A stretch of 64,000 bases of DNA from Nitratireductor aestuarii (GCF_014641695.1 NZ_BMIF01000008.1:179399-243398), one strand, 5' to 3'. Numbered from the stretch's first letter, positions 1 to 8,911 are shown. Numbers and translations: made by a program. Notes: generated from the letters alone by a model not told the origin.

Positions 1-2
1 AT

Positions 3-629
3 TTCGTGCTGCAGCACATTCCCGGCACCACCAATCCGCTGACGGAAGAATCGCCGTGGCACGTGCTGATGGAGGTCTCCTCCGGACGCTCGGCGCAGGA
101 TGCGCGCGAACTGATGGCAACCGTTCTCTCCGAGGCTTACGAGGAAGAGTTGCTTGCCGACGCCACAATCGCCCAGAGCGAAAGCCAGCGCGCCAAGCTT
201 CTGCATCTGCGCGAGGCCATGTCCGAAGCGCAGAAGATGGAGGGAGGCTCCATCAAGCACGATATTTCGGTTCCCGTCGTGGCGGTGCCGGAATTCATCG
301 AGCGGGCAGGCGAGGCGGTGCAGCAGGTGGTGCCCGGCGCTCGCGTCGTCTGCTTCGGCCACATGGGCGACGGTAACCTGCACTATAACGTTTCGCAGCC
401 AGTCGGCGCGGATGCGGTCGAGTATCTCCGGCACTATGGGGCAATGAACGAGGCCATCTACGCGATCGTCAAGGATCTGGGCGGTTCGTTCTCCGCAGAG
501 CATGGCATAGGCACACTCAAGCGCGACCTGCTCGTCGCCACCCAGCCTGCAATCGCAACCGACCTCATGCGCCGCATCAAGGCGGCATTCGACCCCGCAG
601 GCATCATGAATCCTGGCAAGGTCATTTAG
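3..629 (+). CDS. FAD-linked oxidase, C-terminal part (5' truncated by window)
   Basis: C-terminal part of a GlcD/D-2-hydroxyglutarate-dehydrogenase-type flavoenzyme, which oxidises a D-2-hydroxy acid and passes electrons on through FAD. The reading frame is open to the window edge (Phe-Val-Leu at bases 3-11), so the FAD-binding N-terminal half lies upstream and the first GTG is not a start. Visible family marks are FGHMGDGNLHYNV (metal- and substrate-binding histidines), GGSFSAEHGIG and the closing FDPAGIMNPGKVI, which is the usual end of the FAD-oxidase C domain. The substrate cannot be told from this part. The gene ends 217 bp before the next one, with no clear terminator. Confidence 0.9.
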   Translation, partial: FVLQHIPGTTNPLTEESPWHVLMEVSSGRSAQDARELMATVLSEAYEEELLADATIAQSESQRAKLLHLREAMSEAQKMEGGSIKHDISVPVVAVPEFIERAGEAVQQVVPGARVVCFGHMGDGNLHYNVSQPVGADAVEYLRHYGAMNEAIYAIVKDLGGSFSAEHGIGTLKRDLLVATQPAIATDLMRRIKAAFDPAGIMNPGKVI

Positions 630-780
630 CCGACTAAGGCGTATTTACCTTTCGGCGAGGAATCTTTCGCATCCGTATATGAGGGTGGCAAACCGCTAAC
701 CATTTGTACGGTCAACAAAATTTAACCTAACATCTTAAGGTCGTCAGTAACAACCATAGTCCATTGTGAAGCCATAAGAG

Positions 781-822
781 GCCGGGGAACAAACCGGCTC
801 AGAGAAGCCGAAAACGGCTCTC
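781..822 (+). promoter_or_regulatory. Two tandem small hairpins in the leader of the DUF6101 gene
   Basis: GCCGG (781-785) pairs with CCGGC (794-798). A second stem of GAG-A-AGCCG with CGGCTCTC around an AAAA loop follows (about 802-822). Both lie just upstream of the start codon at 847. Upstream at 690-740 there are CtrA-like half sites (CTAACCAT, TTTAACC) but no full TTAA-N7-TTAA. A role is inferred only. Confidence 0.3.
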
Positions 823-846
823 AGGCGAAAACAGGGACGTTGAACA

Positions 847-1392
847 ATGGCAAGCAATCTGAAGCCCGTATGGGCGGGCAGCTCAATGCGGCTCGACCCA
901 ACCAATCTTCCGCAGGTGGTGAGTTATGGATCGCATGATGACCTGGGGGAGGTGGTGCTGACGGTTGACCGGCGCGGTGTGCGCGTGCGCCGCCTGCTGG
1001 AGCGGAGCCTTCTTCCGCTGACCTTCGTGCTTCCGCCAAACGCCTTCATGGGCGTGGCCGCGCGCGCCATGGAAGAGAACGGGGAGGTTCTGGTAACGCT
1101 GGAACTGATGCACGTCGACCCGAAGCTTTGCGTACCGCTGCTTGTCGCAAGCAACCTCGATGACGTCGCTGCCGACTGGCGGACCTGGTCCGAGGCCTAC
1201 GGGTTGCCGATGCTGCTCGTGGAAGCCAATGGCGAGGTGTGCAAGCTGGAAGACGCGATCAGCGGCATCAATGTGGAGAAGCGGAAGCGCAGCGGTTCAG
1301 GCAGCCGACGCATCCGGTTCCTCTCCAAGTGCAAGGACACGCTTGGTGTGCGCATCGTCGTGGATGGGCTGGAGTTGACGCCGAAGCGCTAA
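847..1392 (+). CDS. DUF6101 family protein of unknown function
   Basis: A 181-residue soluble protein with no signal peptide or membrane segment. It resembles the alphaproteobacterial DUF6101 family: an N-terminal beta-rich part beginning MRLDPTNLPQ, a central block with VRRLLERSLLPLTFVLPPNAF, and a basic C-terminal tail (EKRKRSGSGSRRIRF). In rhizobia this family often lies beside ubiA, as here, where ubiA is convergent 53 bp away. The start ATG follows AGGGACG 8 bp upstream. No catalytic motif is visible. The family assignment is from memory of the conserved pattern and the neighbourhood, so it is moderately secure; the function is unknown. Confidence 0.7.
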   Translation: MASNLKPVWAGSSMRLDPTNLPQVVSYGSHDDLGEVVLTVDRRGVRVRRLLERSLLPLTFVLPPNAFMGVAARAMEENGEVLVTLELMHVDPKLCVPLLVASNLDDVAADWRTWSEAYGLPMLLVEANGEVCKLEDAISGINVEKRKRSGSGSRRIRFLSKCKDTLGVRIVVDGLELTPKR

Positions 1393-1445
1393 GTTTTCAT
1401 GCAATTCCGGACGGAAAACCGGTGCCCACTTTTCCTGGAATTGCA

Positions 1446-2429
1446 TCAGAACTCGGGGCTGATCACAGCCCAGAGACCACCGCAGAGCAATCCGATGAAG
1501 ATCAGCCAGCCGACGACAGAGTTCGACTTGAAGAGTGCAAGGCACTGGTCGCCATTGTCGATGTCGAGAACGCGGATCTGACGCCAGAGGTGCGCTCCGG
1601 CAGCGACAAGTCCGGCCAGCGCCGGGAAGGGCACCTCGGCGGCGGCAAAAGCGCCTGCGAAAAGTAGCAGCGCGCCCCCGTAGAGCACGATCAGGTATTG
1701 CTTGGTCCTGCCGCCGAAGTGGAGCGCGGTGGAGCGTACGCCAACGATGGCGTCGTCCTCCTTGTCCTGATGCGCGTAGATCGTGTCATAGCCGATCACC
1801 CACAGGATGGAGCCGGCATAGAGCAGGACCGGAGCCAGCCCGAGGCTGCCGAAATGGGCAGCCCAGCCCTGCAGCGCACCCCATGAAAAGGCGAGGCCGA
1901 GGAAGAACTGCGGCCAGTTGGTAAAGCGCTTGGCAAAGGGATAGATCGCAACCGTCAGAAGCGAAGCGCAGCCGAGCAGGATCGCGAAAAGGTTGAACTG
2001 CAACAGCACCAGAAGGCCAGTGACCGCCTGCACAAGGAGAAAGATCCAGGCCTGCCTGCGGCTGACCTTGCCGGACGGAAGGGGGCGGGAGCGCGTGCGC
2101 TCGACCTTCTCGTCAATGTCCCGATCGACAATGTCGTTATAGGTGCATCCAGCACCGCGCATGGCGATGGCGCCAATCAGGAACAGGATCAGCAGCCAAG
2201 GCGAAGGAAGTACGCTGAAGAATGGATCGCCGGGTTTCGCTCCCGCAGAGGCTGCCAGCGCGAGCGACCACCAGCAGGGCCAGAGCAGCAGCTTCCATCC
2301 GATCGGACGATCCCAGCGGGCGAGCTGCGCATAGGGCCACGCGGAGCGCGGCAGAGCCCGATAGACCCAGTGGCGGGAGGGTGCATCGGCCACACGTCCC
2401 TGTACCTGTCGTGTCTGGATCACATCCAT
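1446..2429 (-). CDS. ubiA: 4-hydroxybenzoate polyprenyltransferase UbiA
   Basis: Membrane prenyltransferase that attaches the polyprenyl tail to 4-hydroxybenzoate in ubiquinone synthesis. It carries both Asp-rich Mg-diphosphate motifs: NDIVDRDID at about residues 98-106 and YAHQDKEDD further on, and about eight hydrophobic segments. The start at 2429 is preferred over an in-frame ATG 10 codons upstream because GGAG sits 7 bases before it; this gives 327 residues, a little longer than E. coli UbiA (290) owing to a hydrophilic N-terminal extension. It is divergent from purD and convergent with the DUF6101 gene. Its product serves the respiratory chain that ends in the cytochrome oxidase encoded at 23.6-29.7 kb. 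Confidence 0.95.
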   Translation of the reverse strand: MDVIQTRQVQGRVADAPSRHWVYRALPRSAWPYAQLARWDRPIGWKLLLWPCWWSLALAASAGAKPGDPFFSVLPSPWLLILFLIGAIAMRGAGCTYNDIVDRDIDEKVERTRSRPLPSGKVSRRQAWIFLLVQAVTGLLVLLQFNLFAILLGCASLLTVAIYPFAKRFTNWPQFFLGLAFSWGALQGWAAHFGSLGLAPVLLYAGSILWVIGYDTIYAHQDKEDDAIVGVRSTALHFGGRTKQYLIVLYGGALLLFAGAFAAAEVPFPALAGLVAAGAHLWRQIRVLDIDNGDQCLALFKSNSVVGWLIFIGLLCGGLWAVISPEF

Positions 2430-2562
2430 TGGGGTACTCCGGCATTCTCTGGTTTGCATGCATCATTGGTGGAGTGGCAATCCTCACACCGTTCGTCAAG
2501 CAAAAGCCAATGATTTGGGTTCGGCAAGGAATGTTGCAGATGTTAAACACAGCCGACGATGC

Positions 2563-2591
2563 TTGACGCGCCGCGCAATCGGTCATAGCTG
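2563..2591 (+). promoter_or_regulatory. Candidate sigma70-type promoter of purD
   Basis: CTTGACG with its -35 hexamer at 2563-2568 is followed, after 16-17 bases, by ATAGCT/TAGCTG. The -35 matches the alphaproteobacterial CTTGAC form; the -10 is weak. It lies about 35 bases before the purD start. Confidence 0.35.
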
Positions 2592-2623
2592 CTGCCTCAA
2601 CTAGAAACAGCATGGGTTAGGAC

Positions 2624-3907
2624 ATGAACGTTTTCCTTATCGGATCCGGCGGGCGCGAGCACGCCCTGGCCTGGAAGATCTCAGCCTCTCCCGTGCTGGA
2701 CAAGCTTTATGCCGCTCCAGGCAACCCCGGCATTGCCGAACATGCGGAATGCGTGAGCGTCGATGTTGCCAATCATCAGCAGGTAATCGAGTTCTGCCGC
2801 GCGAACAGCATTGATCTGGTGGTAGTCGGTCCGGAAGCCCCGTTGGTCGCCGGTCTGGTGGACGATCTCAAGGCCGCAGGCATTGCCGCCTTCGGTCCCG
2901 GAAAGATTGCCGCGCAGCTCGAAGGTTCCAAGGGTTTCACCAAGGATCTCTGCGCCAAGTACAACATCCCGACGGCAGGTTACGGCCGCTTTGCTGACGC
3001 CGCTGCCGCCAAGGATTATGTGCGCCAGATGGGCGCGCCGATCGTCATCAAGGCTGACGGTTTGGCGGCAGGCAAAGGCGTCACCATTGCCATGACCGAG
3101 GATGAAGCGTTCGGCGCGATCGACGATTGCTTCGCCGGCGCGTTCGGCGCTGCTGGCGCCGAGGTGGTGGTCGAAGAGTTCCTGGAGGGCGAGGAAGCCA
3201 GCTTCTTCTGCCTCTGCGACGGTACGACGGCGCTGCCCTTCGGCACCGCGCAGGATCACAAGCGCGTGGGCGATGGCGATACGGGTCCGAACACGGGCGG
3301 CATGGGCGCATACTCTCCCGCCCCGGTGATGACCGACCCGCTGATCGAGCAGGTAATGCGCGAGATCATCGAGCCGACGCTCAGGGGTATGCGCGAAATG
3401 GGTGCTCCGTTCGTCGGCATCCTCTATGCTGGCCTGATGCTCACCAAGGACGGCCCGAAGCTCATCGAGTATAACGCCCGATTTGGCGATCCGGAATGTC
3501 AGGTGCTGATGCTGCGGCTCAAGGACGATATCCTCACCCTTCTCCAGGGCGCAGTGGACGGGCAGCTAGCCCACATGTCCGCACGCTGGCAGGACAAGGC
3601 CGCGTTGACGGTCGTCCTCGCCGCTGAAGGCTATCCGGAAGCTCCGAAGAAAGGTGGCGAGATCGCTGGGCTGGAGCGCGTGGCCGAAGTGCCCGGCGTG
3701 CAGGTCTTCCATGCGGGAACGGCTGCCAGGGACGGCAAGCTCGTCGCCAACGGTGGGCGCGTGCTCAACGTGACGGCGCTGGGCAACTCGGTAACGGAAG
3801 CGCGCGACGCAGCCTACAAGGCTGTTGATCTGATCGACTTCCAGACCGGATTTTGCCGCCGCGATATCGGCTGGCGCGCCATCGAGCGGGAGAGCAAGGG
3901 GGCTTAG
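2624..3907 (+). CDS. purD: Phosphoribosylamine-glycine ligase PurD
   Basis: ATP-grasp enzyme of de novo purine synthesis that joins glycine to 5-phosphoribosylamine to give GAR. The protein is full length at 427 residues. It begins with the GARS N-domain ([18 protein letters not shown]) and carries the ATP-grasp core ([18 protein letters not shown]) and the family signature [19 protein letters not shown] stands directly before the ATG. It is transcribed divergently from ubiA. The gene is monocistronic here: the next gene downstream is on the other strand, ending 9 bp away. Confidence 0.97.
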   Translation: MNVFLIGSGGREHALAWKISASPVLDKLYAAPGNPGIAEHAECVSVDVANHQQVIEFCRANSIDLVVVGPEAPLVAGLVDDLKAAGIAAFGPGKIAAQLEGSKGFTKDLCAKYNIPTAGYGRFADAAAAKDYVRQMGAPIVIKADGLAAGKGVTIAMTEDEAFGAIDDCFAGAFGAAGAEVVVEEFLEGEEASFFCLCDGTTALPFGTAQDHKRVGDGDTGPNTGGMGAYSPAPVMTDPLIEQVMREIIEPTLRGMREMGAPFVGILYAGLMLTKDGPKLIEYNARFGDPECQVLMLRLKDDILTLLQGAVDGQLAHMSARWQDKAALTVVLAAEGYPEAPKKGGEIAGLERVAEVPGVQVFHAGTAARDGKLVANGGRVLNVTALGNSVTEARDAAYKAVDLIDFQTGFCRRDIGWRAIERESKGA

Positions 3908-3916
3908 CTCGCCAAA

Positions 3917-4348
3917 TCAGGCTGCGTCCGGGAATTCCATATCGAAACGAAGTGGATGACCCAACGCCCGGAACGCCTGTTCAAGTGAGTCGATCCGCGA
4001 ATTGTGATCCAGGCGGAACAGTCTGTCGACGTGCTCACGCTTGCAGTTGAGCAGTCGCATCAGGTCGGCTCTCGTCTTCCCCTCCGCCTTGAGGGTCATG
4101 TAAAGGGCTGACTTCAGGAACACCAAGGCAGGCACCTCGACAAAGTGGCCTTTTCCCTTGGTCTCGCGGAGCGGGAATGGAATTTCTTCGCCATCCGCAA
4201 TCCGGGCTGCGATGGCTTCCTCTATTGCGTCAAGGCCGTTCCGGCACGCGCTCTCCTGCGTTTCACCAAACGTCGTCACCTCGGGAAAATGGGGCGAGGT
4301 TACCAGCCAGGTTCCGTGATCCGGAACGAGCACAAGTTCATACCACAT
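3917..4348 (-). CDS. hicB: HicB-family antitoxin
   Basis: Antitoxin of a type II HicAB module. The N-terminal HicB fold (about residues 1-60: WYELVLVPDHGTWLVTSPHFPE, the partial RNase-H-like pseudo-fold that masks HicA) is followed by a C-terminal DNA-binding part (about 85-130: LKAEGKTRADLMRLLNCKREHVDRLF), which should bind the module's own promoter. At 143 residues it is the long HicB type. It follows hicA after 10 bp on the same strand, the usual toxin-first order. Its 3' end is 9 bp from the purD end. Confidence 0.88.
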   Translation of the reverse strand: MWYELVLVPDHGTWLVTSPHFPEVTTFGETQESACRNGLDAIEEAIAARIADGEEIPFPLRETKGKGHFVEVPALVFLKSALYMTLKAEGKTRADLMRLLNCKREHVDRLFRLDHNSRIDSLEQAFRALGHPLRFDMEFPDAA

Positions 4349-4358
4349 CTGGCTTCTC

Positions 4359-4547
4359 CTACTTCAGACCCAGATCCTTCTTGATCTTTTCGACCAAACG
4401 AGTTCCGAGTTCCTTGCTCCCCCCGTGCATCGGCAGCTGCGTTTTCCGATCACCAAGCTTCACTGTGAGGTGGCCGCTGCCGCCCCTGTGACTTTCGAAC
4501 GTGCAACCCTGCCGCGCGAGCCAACGTTTCAGTTCGCTCGCATTCAT
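4359..4547 (-). CDS. hicA: HicA-family mRNA interferase toxin
   Basis: A 62-residue toxin of the HicA (YcfA-like) double-stranded-RNA-binding fold, which inhibits translation by cutting mRNA. It shows the typical layout: MNASELKRWLARQGC, then GGSGHLTV with the presumed catalytic histidine, then LPMHGGSKELGTRLVEKIKKDLGL. Length matches the family. It is first in a two-gene operon with hicB. Repeats directly upstream (4558-4595) are a likely HicB-binding operator. The module sits between housekeeping genes purD and an acyl-CoA dehydrogenase, with no mobile-element remnant seen. Confidence 0.88.
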   Translation of the reverse strand: MNASELKRWLARQGCTFESHRGGSGHLTVKLGDRKTQLPMHGGSKELGTRLVEKIKKDLGLK

Positions 4548-4557
4548 GAATATAGTT

Positions 4558-4595
4558 CACTCCACAGAAGTGTGGAAGTCAACATAAGTGTGGAA
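4558..4595 (-). promoter_or_regulatory. Candidate HicB operator: repeated AAGTGTGGAA
   Basis: The decamer AAGTGTGGAA occurs twice, at 4568-4577 and 4586-4595, with an 18-bp period. The first copy also forms an inverted repeat with TCCACA at 4561-4566. The site starts about 10 bases upstream of the hicA start, where an autoregulated toxin-antitoxin promoter is expected. Binding by HicB is inferred. Confidence 0.5.
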
Positions 4596-4811
4596 TTTGG
4601 CGAGCCGGAAGCTAAGTGGCTAAGAAATAAACGAATATCGCAATGATCAAGTCGATCCCTACCCATAAAGGACACGATTTTTCCCCACTAGCTCGTCCCA
4701 AGTCGATGCTAGTCGATTTCACGGCTATGTAAAACGCGCGTTCGGTCATGCCGACTAGCGCTTCACCGCTTCCGGGACTAACCTTGCGGTGAAACTGGAG
4801 GACTACCATTC

Positions 4812-6584
4812 ATGTATCGCGCGCCTATTGATGACATCCGACACGCCCTCTTCGACATTGCAGGAATGCGGGAGTTTCTTGAACGAGATCTCGCGCCGCA
4901 GCTTACCGAAGATCTTGTCGATGCCATCCTGTCCGAGGCCGGGCGGTTCGCGGCTGAAGAAATCGCTCCCGTCGCGCGGATCGGTGACGAGGTGGGCGCC
5001 AAGGTCGAAGATGGCGTTGTGACGACGCCTCCAGGCTGGAGGCAAGTCTACGCCAAGTGGTGTGAGGGCGGGTGGAACTCCGTCTCCGCGCCGGAGGAAT
5101 ATGGCGGGCAGGGATTGCCGGCCATGATCTCCATGGCGGTGCTCGAGATGTGGAATTCCGCCTCCATGGGCTTTGCCATCGGCCCGACGTTGACGATCGG
5201 CGCGATCGACGCGCTCGAGAAGCACGCAAGCGAAGAGCTCAAAGCCAGGTACATCGAGAAGATGGTGTCCGGCGAATGGATGGGCACCATGAACCTGACG
5301 GAGCCGCAGGCAGGCTCCGATCTCGCCGCTCTGCGGGCGCGGGCAGAGCCGCGCGGCGACGGCACCTACCGCATCTTCGGTCAGAAGATCTTCATTACCT
5401 ACGGCGAACAGGATTTCACCGACAACATCATCCATCTGGTGCTGGCGCGCCTGCCGGATGCACCCCCCGGAACCAAGGGCATCTCGCTGTTCCTCGTGCC
5501 GAAGTTCCTGGTCAACGAGGATGGGACGCTCGGGGCTCGTAACGATGTGTTCTGTGCCTCCATCGAGAAGAAGATGGGCATCCATGGATCGCCCACCTGC
5601 ACGATGATCTACGGCGATGGCCGCTTTGGCGATGAGCCGGGCGCGATCGGCTGGCTGGTCGGCGAGCCGAACCGCGGCCTCAACTGCATGTTCACGATGA
5701 TGAATGCAGCGCGGTTGGCCGTCGGCATTCAGGGCGTGGGCGTAGCCGAGGCAGCACGCCAGAAGGCGCTGGAATATGCGAAGGACCGCAAACAGGGCCG
5801 CGTGCCTGGCACACATGCAGGTGAAATGGCGCCGATCGTGAAGCACCAGGATGTGCGCAGGATGCTGCTCAGCATGACCGTGCTGACGCAGGCATCGCGG
5901 GCGATCGCCTATGCCTGCGCTCATGCGAGCGACATGGCTCGTTTTGATCGGGAGCGTGGAGCGTTCTGGCTGGAGCGGGTGAACCTGCTTACGCCCATTG
6001 CCAAGGCGTTCCCGACAGACATGGGCGTGGATGTGGCCTCCCTTGGCGTACAGGTGCATGGCGGCATGGGATTCATCGAGGAGACCGGGGCGGCTGTGCT
6101 GCTGCGCGACGCGCGCATTGCACCGATTTACGAGGGCACCAACGGCATCCAGGCGATCGATCTGGTGATCCGCAAATTGCCGCTGTCGGGCGGTGAGCAC
6201 GTGCGCGGGTTCCTCAATGAACTGAAGCAGGATGCGGAAGCCGCGCGGGCATCGAACCAGGATGATCTGGGGATCGCCGGCGCTCGTGTGCTGGAGGCGC
6301 TGGCCGACACGACAGAGGCGACGGAATACCTGCTTGGACAGCTTGGCGCTGGCAAGCTGGATCATGCGCTTTCCGCGGCAACGCCTTTCCTGCGGCTGAT
6401 GGCGCTGGCCGCGGGCGGTGCGCTGCTCCTGCGCGGCGCCGTGGCGTCGGGCGATCCGGCCCGTGCGAAGCTCGCGTTCTACTTCGCCGACAACCACCTG
6501 AGCGAGGTGGGCGCGTTGAAGCGGGTCGTGATCGAGGGAAGCGACAGCCTGATAGCCGCTGGAGATCTGCTGGAGGCTGTGTAA
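4812..6584 (+). CDS. Acyl-CoA dehydrogenase, long DmdC-like type
   Basis: FAD-dependent dehydrogenase of 590 residues, the length of the DmdC/large FadE-like class rather than the 380-residue classic type. Domains in order: N-terminal extension, helical N domain, central beta domain (MNLTEPQAGSDLAAL), C-terminal helical domain (QVHGGMGFIEETGAAVLLRDARI) with the catalytic-Glu region YEGTNGIQAIDL, and an extra C-terminal helical domain. Members oxidise acyl-CoA thioesters, including 3-methylmercaptopropionyl-CoA. The substrate cannot be told here, and no beta-oxidation partners are adjacent. GGAGG lies 10 bases before the ATG. Confidence 0.9.
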   Translation: MYRAPIDDIRHALFDIAGMREFLERDLAPQLTEDLVDAILSEAGRFAAEEIAPVARIGDEVGAKVEDGVVTTPPGWRQVYAKWCEGGWNSVSAPEEYGGQGLPAMISMAVLEMWNSASMGFAIGPTLTIGAIDALEKHASEELKARYIEKMVSGEWMGTMNLTEPQAGSDLAALRARAEPRGDGTYRIFGQKIFITYGEQDFTDNIIHLVLARLPDAPPGTKGISLFLVPKFLVNEDGTLGARNDVFCASIEKKMGIHGSPTCTMIYGDGRFGDEPGAIGWLVGEPNRGLNCMFTMMNAARLAVGIQGVGVAEAARQKALEYAKDRKQGRVPGTHAGEMAPIVKHQDVRRMLLSMTVLTQASRAIAYACAHASDMARFDRERGAFWLERVNLLTPIAKAFPTDMGVDVASLGVQVHGGMGFIEETGAAVLLRDARIAPIYEGTNGIQAIDLVIRKLPLSGGEHVRGFLNELKQDAEAARASNQDDLGIAGARVLEALADTTEATEYLLGQLGAGKLDHALSAATPFLRLMALAAGGALLLRGAVASGDPARAKLAFYFADNHLSEVGALKRVVIEGSDSLIAAGDLLEAV

Positions 6585-6630
6585 CAGCTTGGAGCCCCCT
6601 CATGGTCAAGCACACGAGGGGGCATCGGCC

Positions 6631-7242
6631 TCACGGATAAAGGCGGGTCTTGGTCCAGCCGCTTTCCGTGCGCTCGAAAATCACGCGGTCGTGCAGGCGG
6701 AAGGCGCGGTCGTGCCAGAACTCGATGGTCACGGGGACGATACGGAAACCGGACCAGTACGGGGGGCGCGGGATATTTCCGATCGCATATTTGGCCGTGT
6801 ATTCGGCGACGGCTTTCTCGAGCGCAAAGCGGCTTTCCAGCGGGCGGGACTGCTTCGAGGCCCAGGCGCCGATGCGGCTGCCGCGTGCGCGTGACGCATA
6901 GTAGGCGTCCGCTTCCTCGTCGCTCACGAGCTCTACATTGCCGCGAACGCGGACCTGACGGCGAAGCGTTTTCCAGTGAAAGCACATGGCGGCCTTTCTG
7001 GCGGCCAAGATCTCGCGACCTTTCGTGCTTTCGTAATTTGTGTAGAACACAAAACCTCTGGTATCGTATCCCTTAAGCAGTACCATGCGAACATTGGGCA
7101 TGCCGTCCGAATCAACTGTAGAAAGAGCCAAAGCATTGGGATCATTGGGTTCGGACTTTGTCGCGTCCTCAAGCCAGCTGCCAAAGAGCTGGTATGGCTC
7201 CATACTTTCAGTGAAATCTTCCGTTAAAGGTTCATTAGTCAT
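6631..7242 (-). CDS. pdxH: Pyridoxamine 5'-phosphate oxidase PdxH
   Basis: FMN enzyme that makes pyridoxal 5'-phosphate from pyridoxine or pyridoxamine phosphate, the last step of vitamin B6 supply. The 203-residue protein has the PNPOx split-barrel fold. Marks are [25 protein letters not shown] (FMN and substrate contacts), [14 protein letters not shown] and the C-terminal signature [15 protein letters not shown] ending in RLYP. It is divergent from the lipoprotein gene, with only 41 bp between the two starts. PLP made here serves the threonine synthase in this window among many enzymes. Confidence 0.96.
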   Translation of the reverse strand: MTNEPLTEDFTESMEPYQLFGSWLEDATKSEPNDPNALALSTVDSDGMPNVRMVLLKGYDTRGFVFYTNYESTKGREILAARKAAMCFHWKTLRRQVRVRGNVELVSDEEADAYYASRARGSRIGAWASKQSRPLESRFALEKAVAEYTAKYAIGNIPRPPYWSGFRIVPVTIEFWHDRAFRLHDRVIFERTESGWTKTRLYP

Positions 7243-7283
7243 TTGTCCTGCTCACTATCCTCGAGCTTAAGAGGAGCGCGCCG

Positions 7284-7715
7284 TTGAAGCGTTCGACGCA
7301 GAATACACATTCCGGTTCACGCCTGTCTCTGTCCTTCCTGGGCAGGGCACTGGCAATTGCTGCACTCGCAACATGCCTACATGGCTGCGGGTCCGGAATG
7401 CAAGGTGTTCTCGGCTCGGGGATCGATTCAGTACTGAAGACCGGTTCGACGCCCGCTCCGCAGGTTACCGATCCCAATGGCCCGGCGATCCTGATGGCGC
7501 TTACGCAGAACCCTGAGCCCGGCGTCGAGTGGGAGAATGCGGAAGAGGGCTCGAGAGGCAAGATCTCGTCCGTCGACCGCAAGGAAGAGAACGGTGTGCC
7601 GTGTCTCGCCTTCCAGTCCACGCGCGAGAGCTTTGACGGTATTCACCTCTATGAAGGCGAGGCCTGCCAGACCCCGCGCGGTATCATGGCGCTGCGGTCG
7701 CTGACGAAACTTTAA
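7284..7715 (+). CDS. RT0821/Lpp0805-like surface lipoprotein
   Basis: A 143-residue putative lipoprotein with a basic N-terminus, a hydrophobic stretch (LGRALAIAALATCLHGC) and a lipobox-like LHGC with Cys35. The mature part is small and beta-rich, with two more cysteines (PCLAF, EACQT). It resembles the rickettsial 17-kDa-antigen-like RT0821/Lpp0805 group found in rhizobia upstream of a dnaJ-type gene, which is the arrangement here. Role unknown; it is probably in the envelope. Confidence 0.65.
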   Translation: MKRSTQNTHSGSRLSLSFLGRALAIAALATCLHGCGSGMQGVLGSGIDSVLKTGSTPAPQVTDPNGPAILMALTQNPEPGVEWENAEEGSRGKISSVDRKEENGVPCLAFQSTRESFDGIHLYEGEACQTPRGIMALRSLTKL

Positions 7716-7899
7716 ACGAATTGCGACGGGCATTGACGTTGGCGCCTGCAGGAAACACGAGTTCCTGCTGCAACAAGCCATTGATCTGTCCTCGCATCTG
7801 GAATTCGGCGGAATCCGTGCGCATATATGTTACAAGTATTTGATCAGACTCATCCCCCGGCCTAGCGGGTGTAGATAAGCTTGTGCGGATAGAACGAAT

Positions 7900-8832
7900 A
7901 TGAGAAGTCCATACGAAGTTCTGGGCGTACAAAAGAGTGCGTCCGAGAAAGAGATAAAGTCGGCTTTTCGCCGGCTTGCCAAGAAGTATCACCCTGACCA
8001 AAATCCGGACGATCCGCAGGCCAAGGAGCGTTTCTCGGAGATCAGCCAGGCTTACGAGCTGCTGGGCGACGAGAAGAAGCGCAAGCAATACGACAGCGGC
8101 GAAATCGACGAGGCTGGTCGGCCGCGGTTCCACGGCTTCGAAGCCGGGGCGCAGGGCGACCCGTTCGCGGCGTTCCGCAGGGGCGGTGGCCAGGGTGGCA
8201 GCAGCCACTTCGAGTTCCGCAGCGGTGATGGCTTTGGTGCCGGCGACATCTTCAGCGAACTGTTCGGTGATGCGTTTGCACGCGCCGGCGGCGGCGGTGG
8301 TGGTGGTGGTGGCCGGCGGGGCACCCAGAGGCCTGATGGCATGGGCGATGTTACCGTAACGCTCGGCGTAACGGTGGAGGAAATTGCCACCGGAGCGAAG
8401 GTCACGGCTGTCTTTCCGGACGGGAAGAAGCTCGCAATCAAGCTGCCGCGCTATGTTGAGGATGGGCAGACGATCCGCCTCAAGGGGCAGGGCAATCCGA
8501 CGCCATTCGGTACCTCCGGTGACGCTCTGGTCAAGCTCTCCATCAAGCCGCATTCGCTCTATCGCATCGAGGGGCGCGACCTGCATGTGGATCTGCCGGT
8601 CTCGCTCAGGGATGCAGTTCTGGGCGCCAAGGTGGCGGTCGAGACGCCAACGGGCAAGGTAGCGGTCAGCATTCCGGCCTGGTCGAGTTCCGACCGTACC
8701 CTGCGGCTCAAAGGCAAGGGCTTGCCTCTGAAGACGGAGGGGAATGGCGATCTTTACGCGCATGTGCGGATCATGCTGCCCGAAGGCGGGGATCCGGCGC
8801 TGCAGGCATTGTTCAGCAAAACCGATGCCTGA
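7900..8832 (+). CDS. DnaJ-type co-chaperone (class B, CbpA-like)
   Basis: J-domain protein of 310 residues that stimulates a DnaK-type ATPase. Residues 1-68 form the J domain with the HPD triad at 31-33. A Gly/Phe-rich linker follows with a run of nine glycines (residues 130-138), then the two beta-barrel C-terminal substrate domains. The CxxCxGxG zinc repeats of true DnaJ are absent, so this is the CbpA/DjlA-like class B form. It is not next to dnaK. Upstream (7716-7899) no clear heat-shock promoter was seen. Confidence 0.9.
   Translation: MRSPYEVLGVQKSASEKEIKSAFRRLAKKYHPDQNPDDPQAKERFSEISQAYELLGDEKKRKQYDSGEIDEAGRPRFHGFEAGAQGDPFAAFRRGGGQGGSSHFEFRSGDGFGAGDIFSELFGDAFARAGGGGGGGGGRRGTQRPDGMGDVTVTLGVTVEEIATGAKVTAVFPDGKKLAIKLPRYVEDGQTIRLKGQGNPTPFGTSGDALVKLSIKPHSLYRIEGRDLHVDLPVSLRDAVLGAKVAVETPTGKVAVSIPAWSSSDRTLRLKGKGLPLKTEGNGDLYAHVRIMLPEGGDPALQALFSKTDA
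8287..8313 (+). repeat. GGC/GGT trinucleotide run coding for nine glycines
   Basis: Three GGC, five GGT and one GGC codons in a row inside the G/F linker of the DnaJ-like protein. A near-perfect triplet repeat like this is prone to slippage, which would change linker length without shifting frame. Confidence 0.85.
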
Positions 8833-8840
8833 AGGGGCAT

Positions 8841-8864
8841 TGCACTGGTCGGATGACCGGTGCA
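8841..8864 (+). terminator. Hairpin after the dnaJ-like gene, possible terminator
   Basis: TGCACTGGTC (8841-8850) pairs with GACCGGTGCA (8855-8864) through a GGAT loop, with one G-U pair. It starts 8 bases after the stop codon. There is no T run directly after it (TTTT appears 17 bases later), so termination is uncertain. Confidence 0.45.
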
Positions 8865-8883
8865 GGCTCCATGGGGCGCGTTT

Positions 8884-8911
8884 TGCACTGAATCCTGGAT
8901 ATTTCAGTGCA
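8884..8911. promoter_or_regulatory. Palindrome upstream of fabI, candidate operator
   Basis: TGCACTGAA (8884-8892) and TTCAGTGCA (8903-8911) are perfect inverted copies around a 10-base centre. The site lies about 105 bases before the fabI start. Its arm shares TGCACTG with the hairpin at 8841. It could be a repressor site of the TetR kind or an RNA hairpin; neither can be decided from sequence. Confidence 0.45.

Noticed and set aside
4803..6497. Minus-strand frame of 564 codons opposite the acyl-CoA dehydrogenase gene
   Set aside because: Rich in His and Arg with no domain; mirrors the coding frame on the plus strand.
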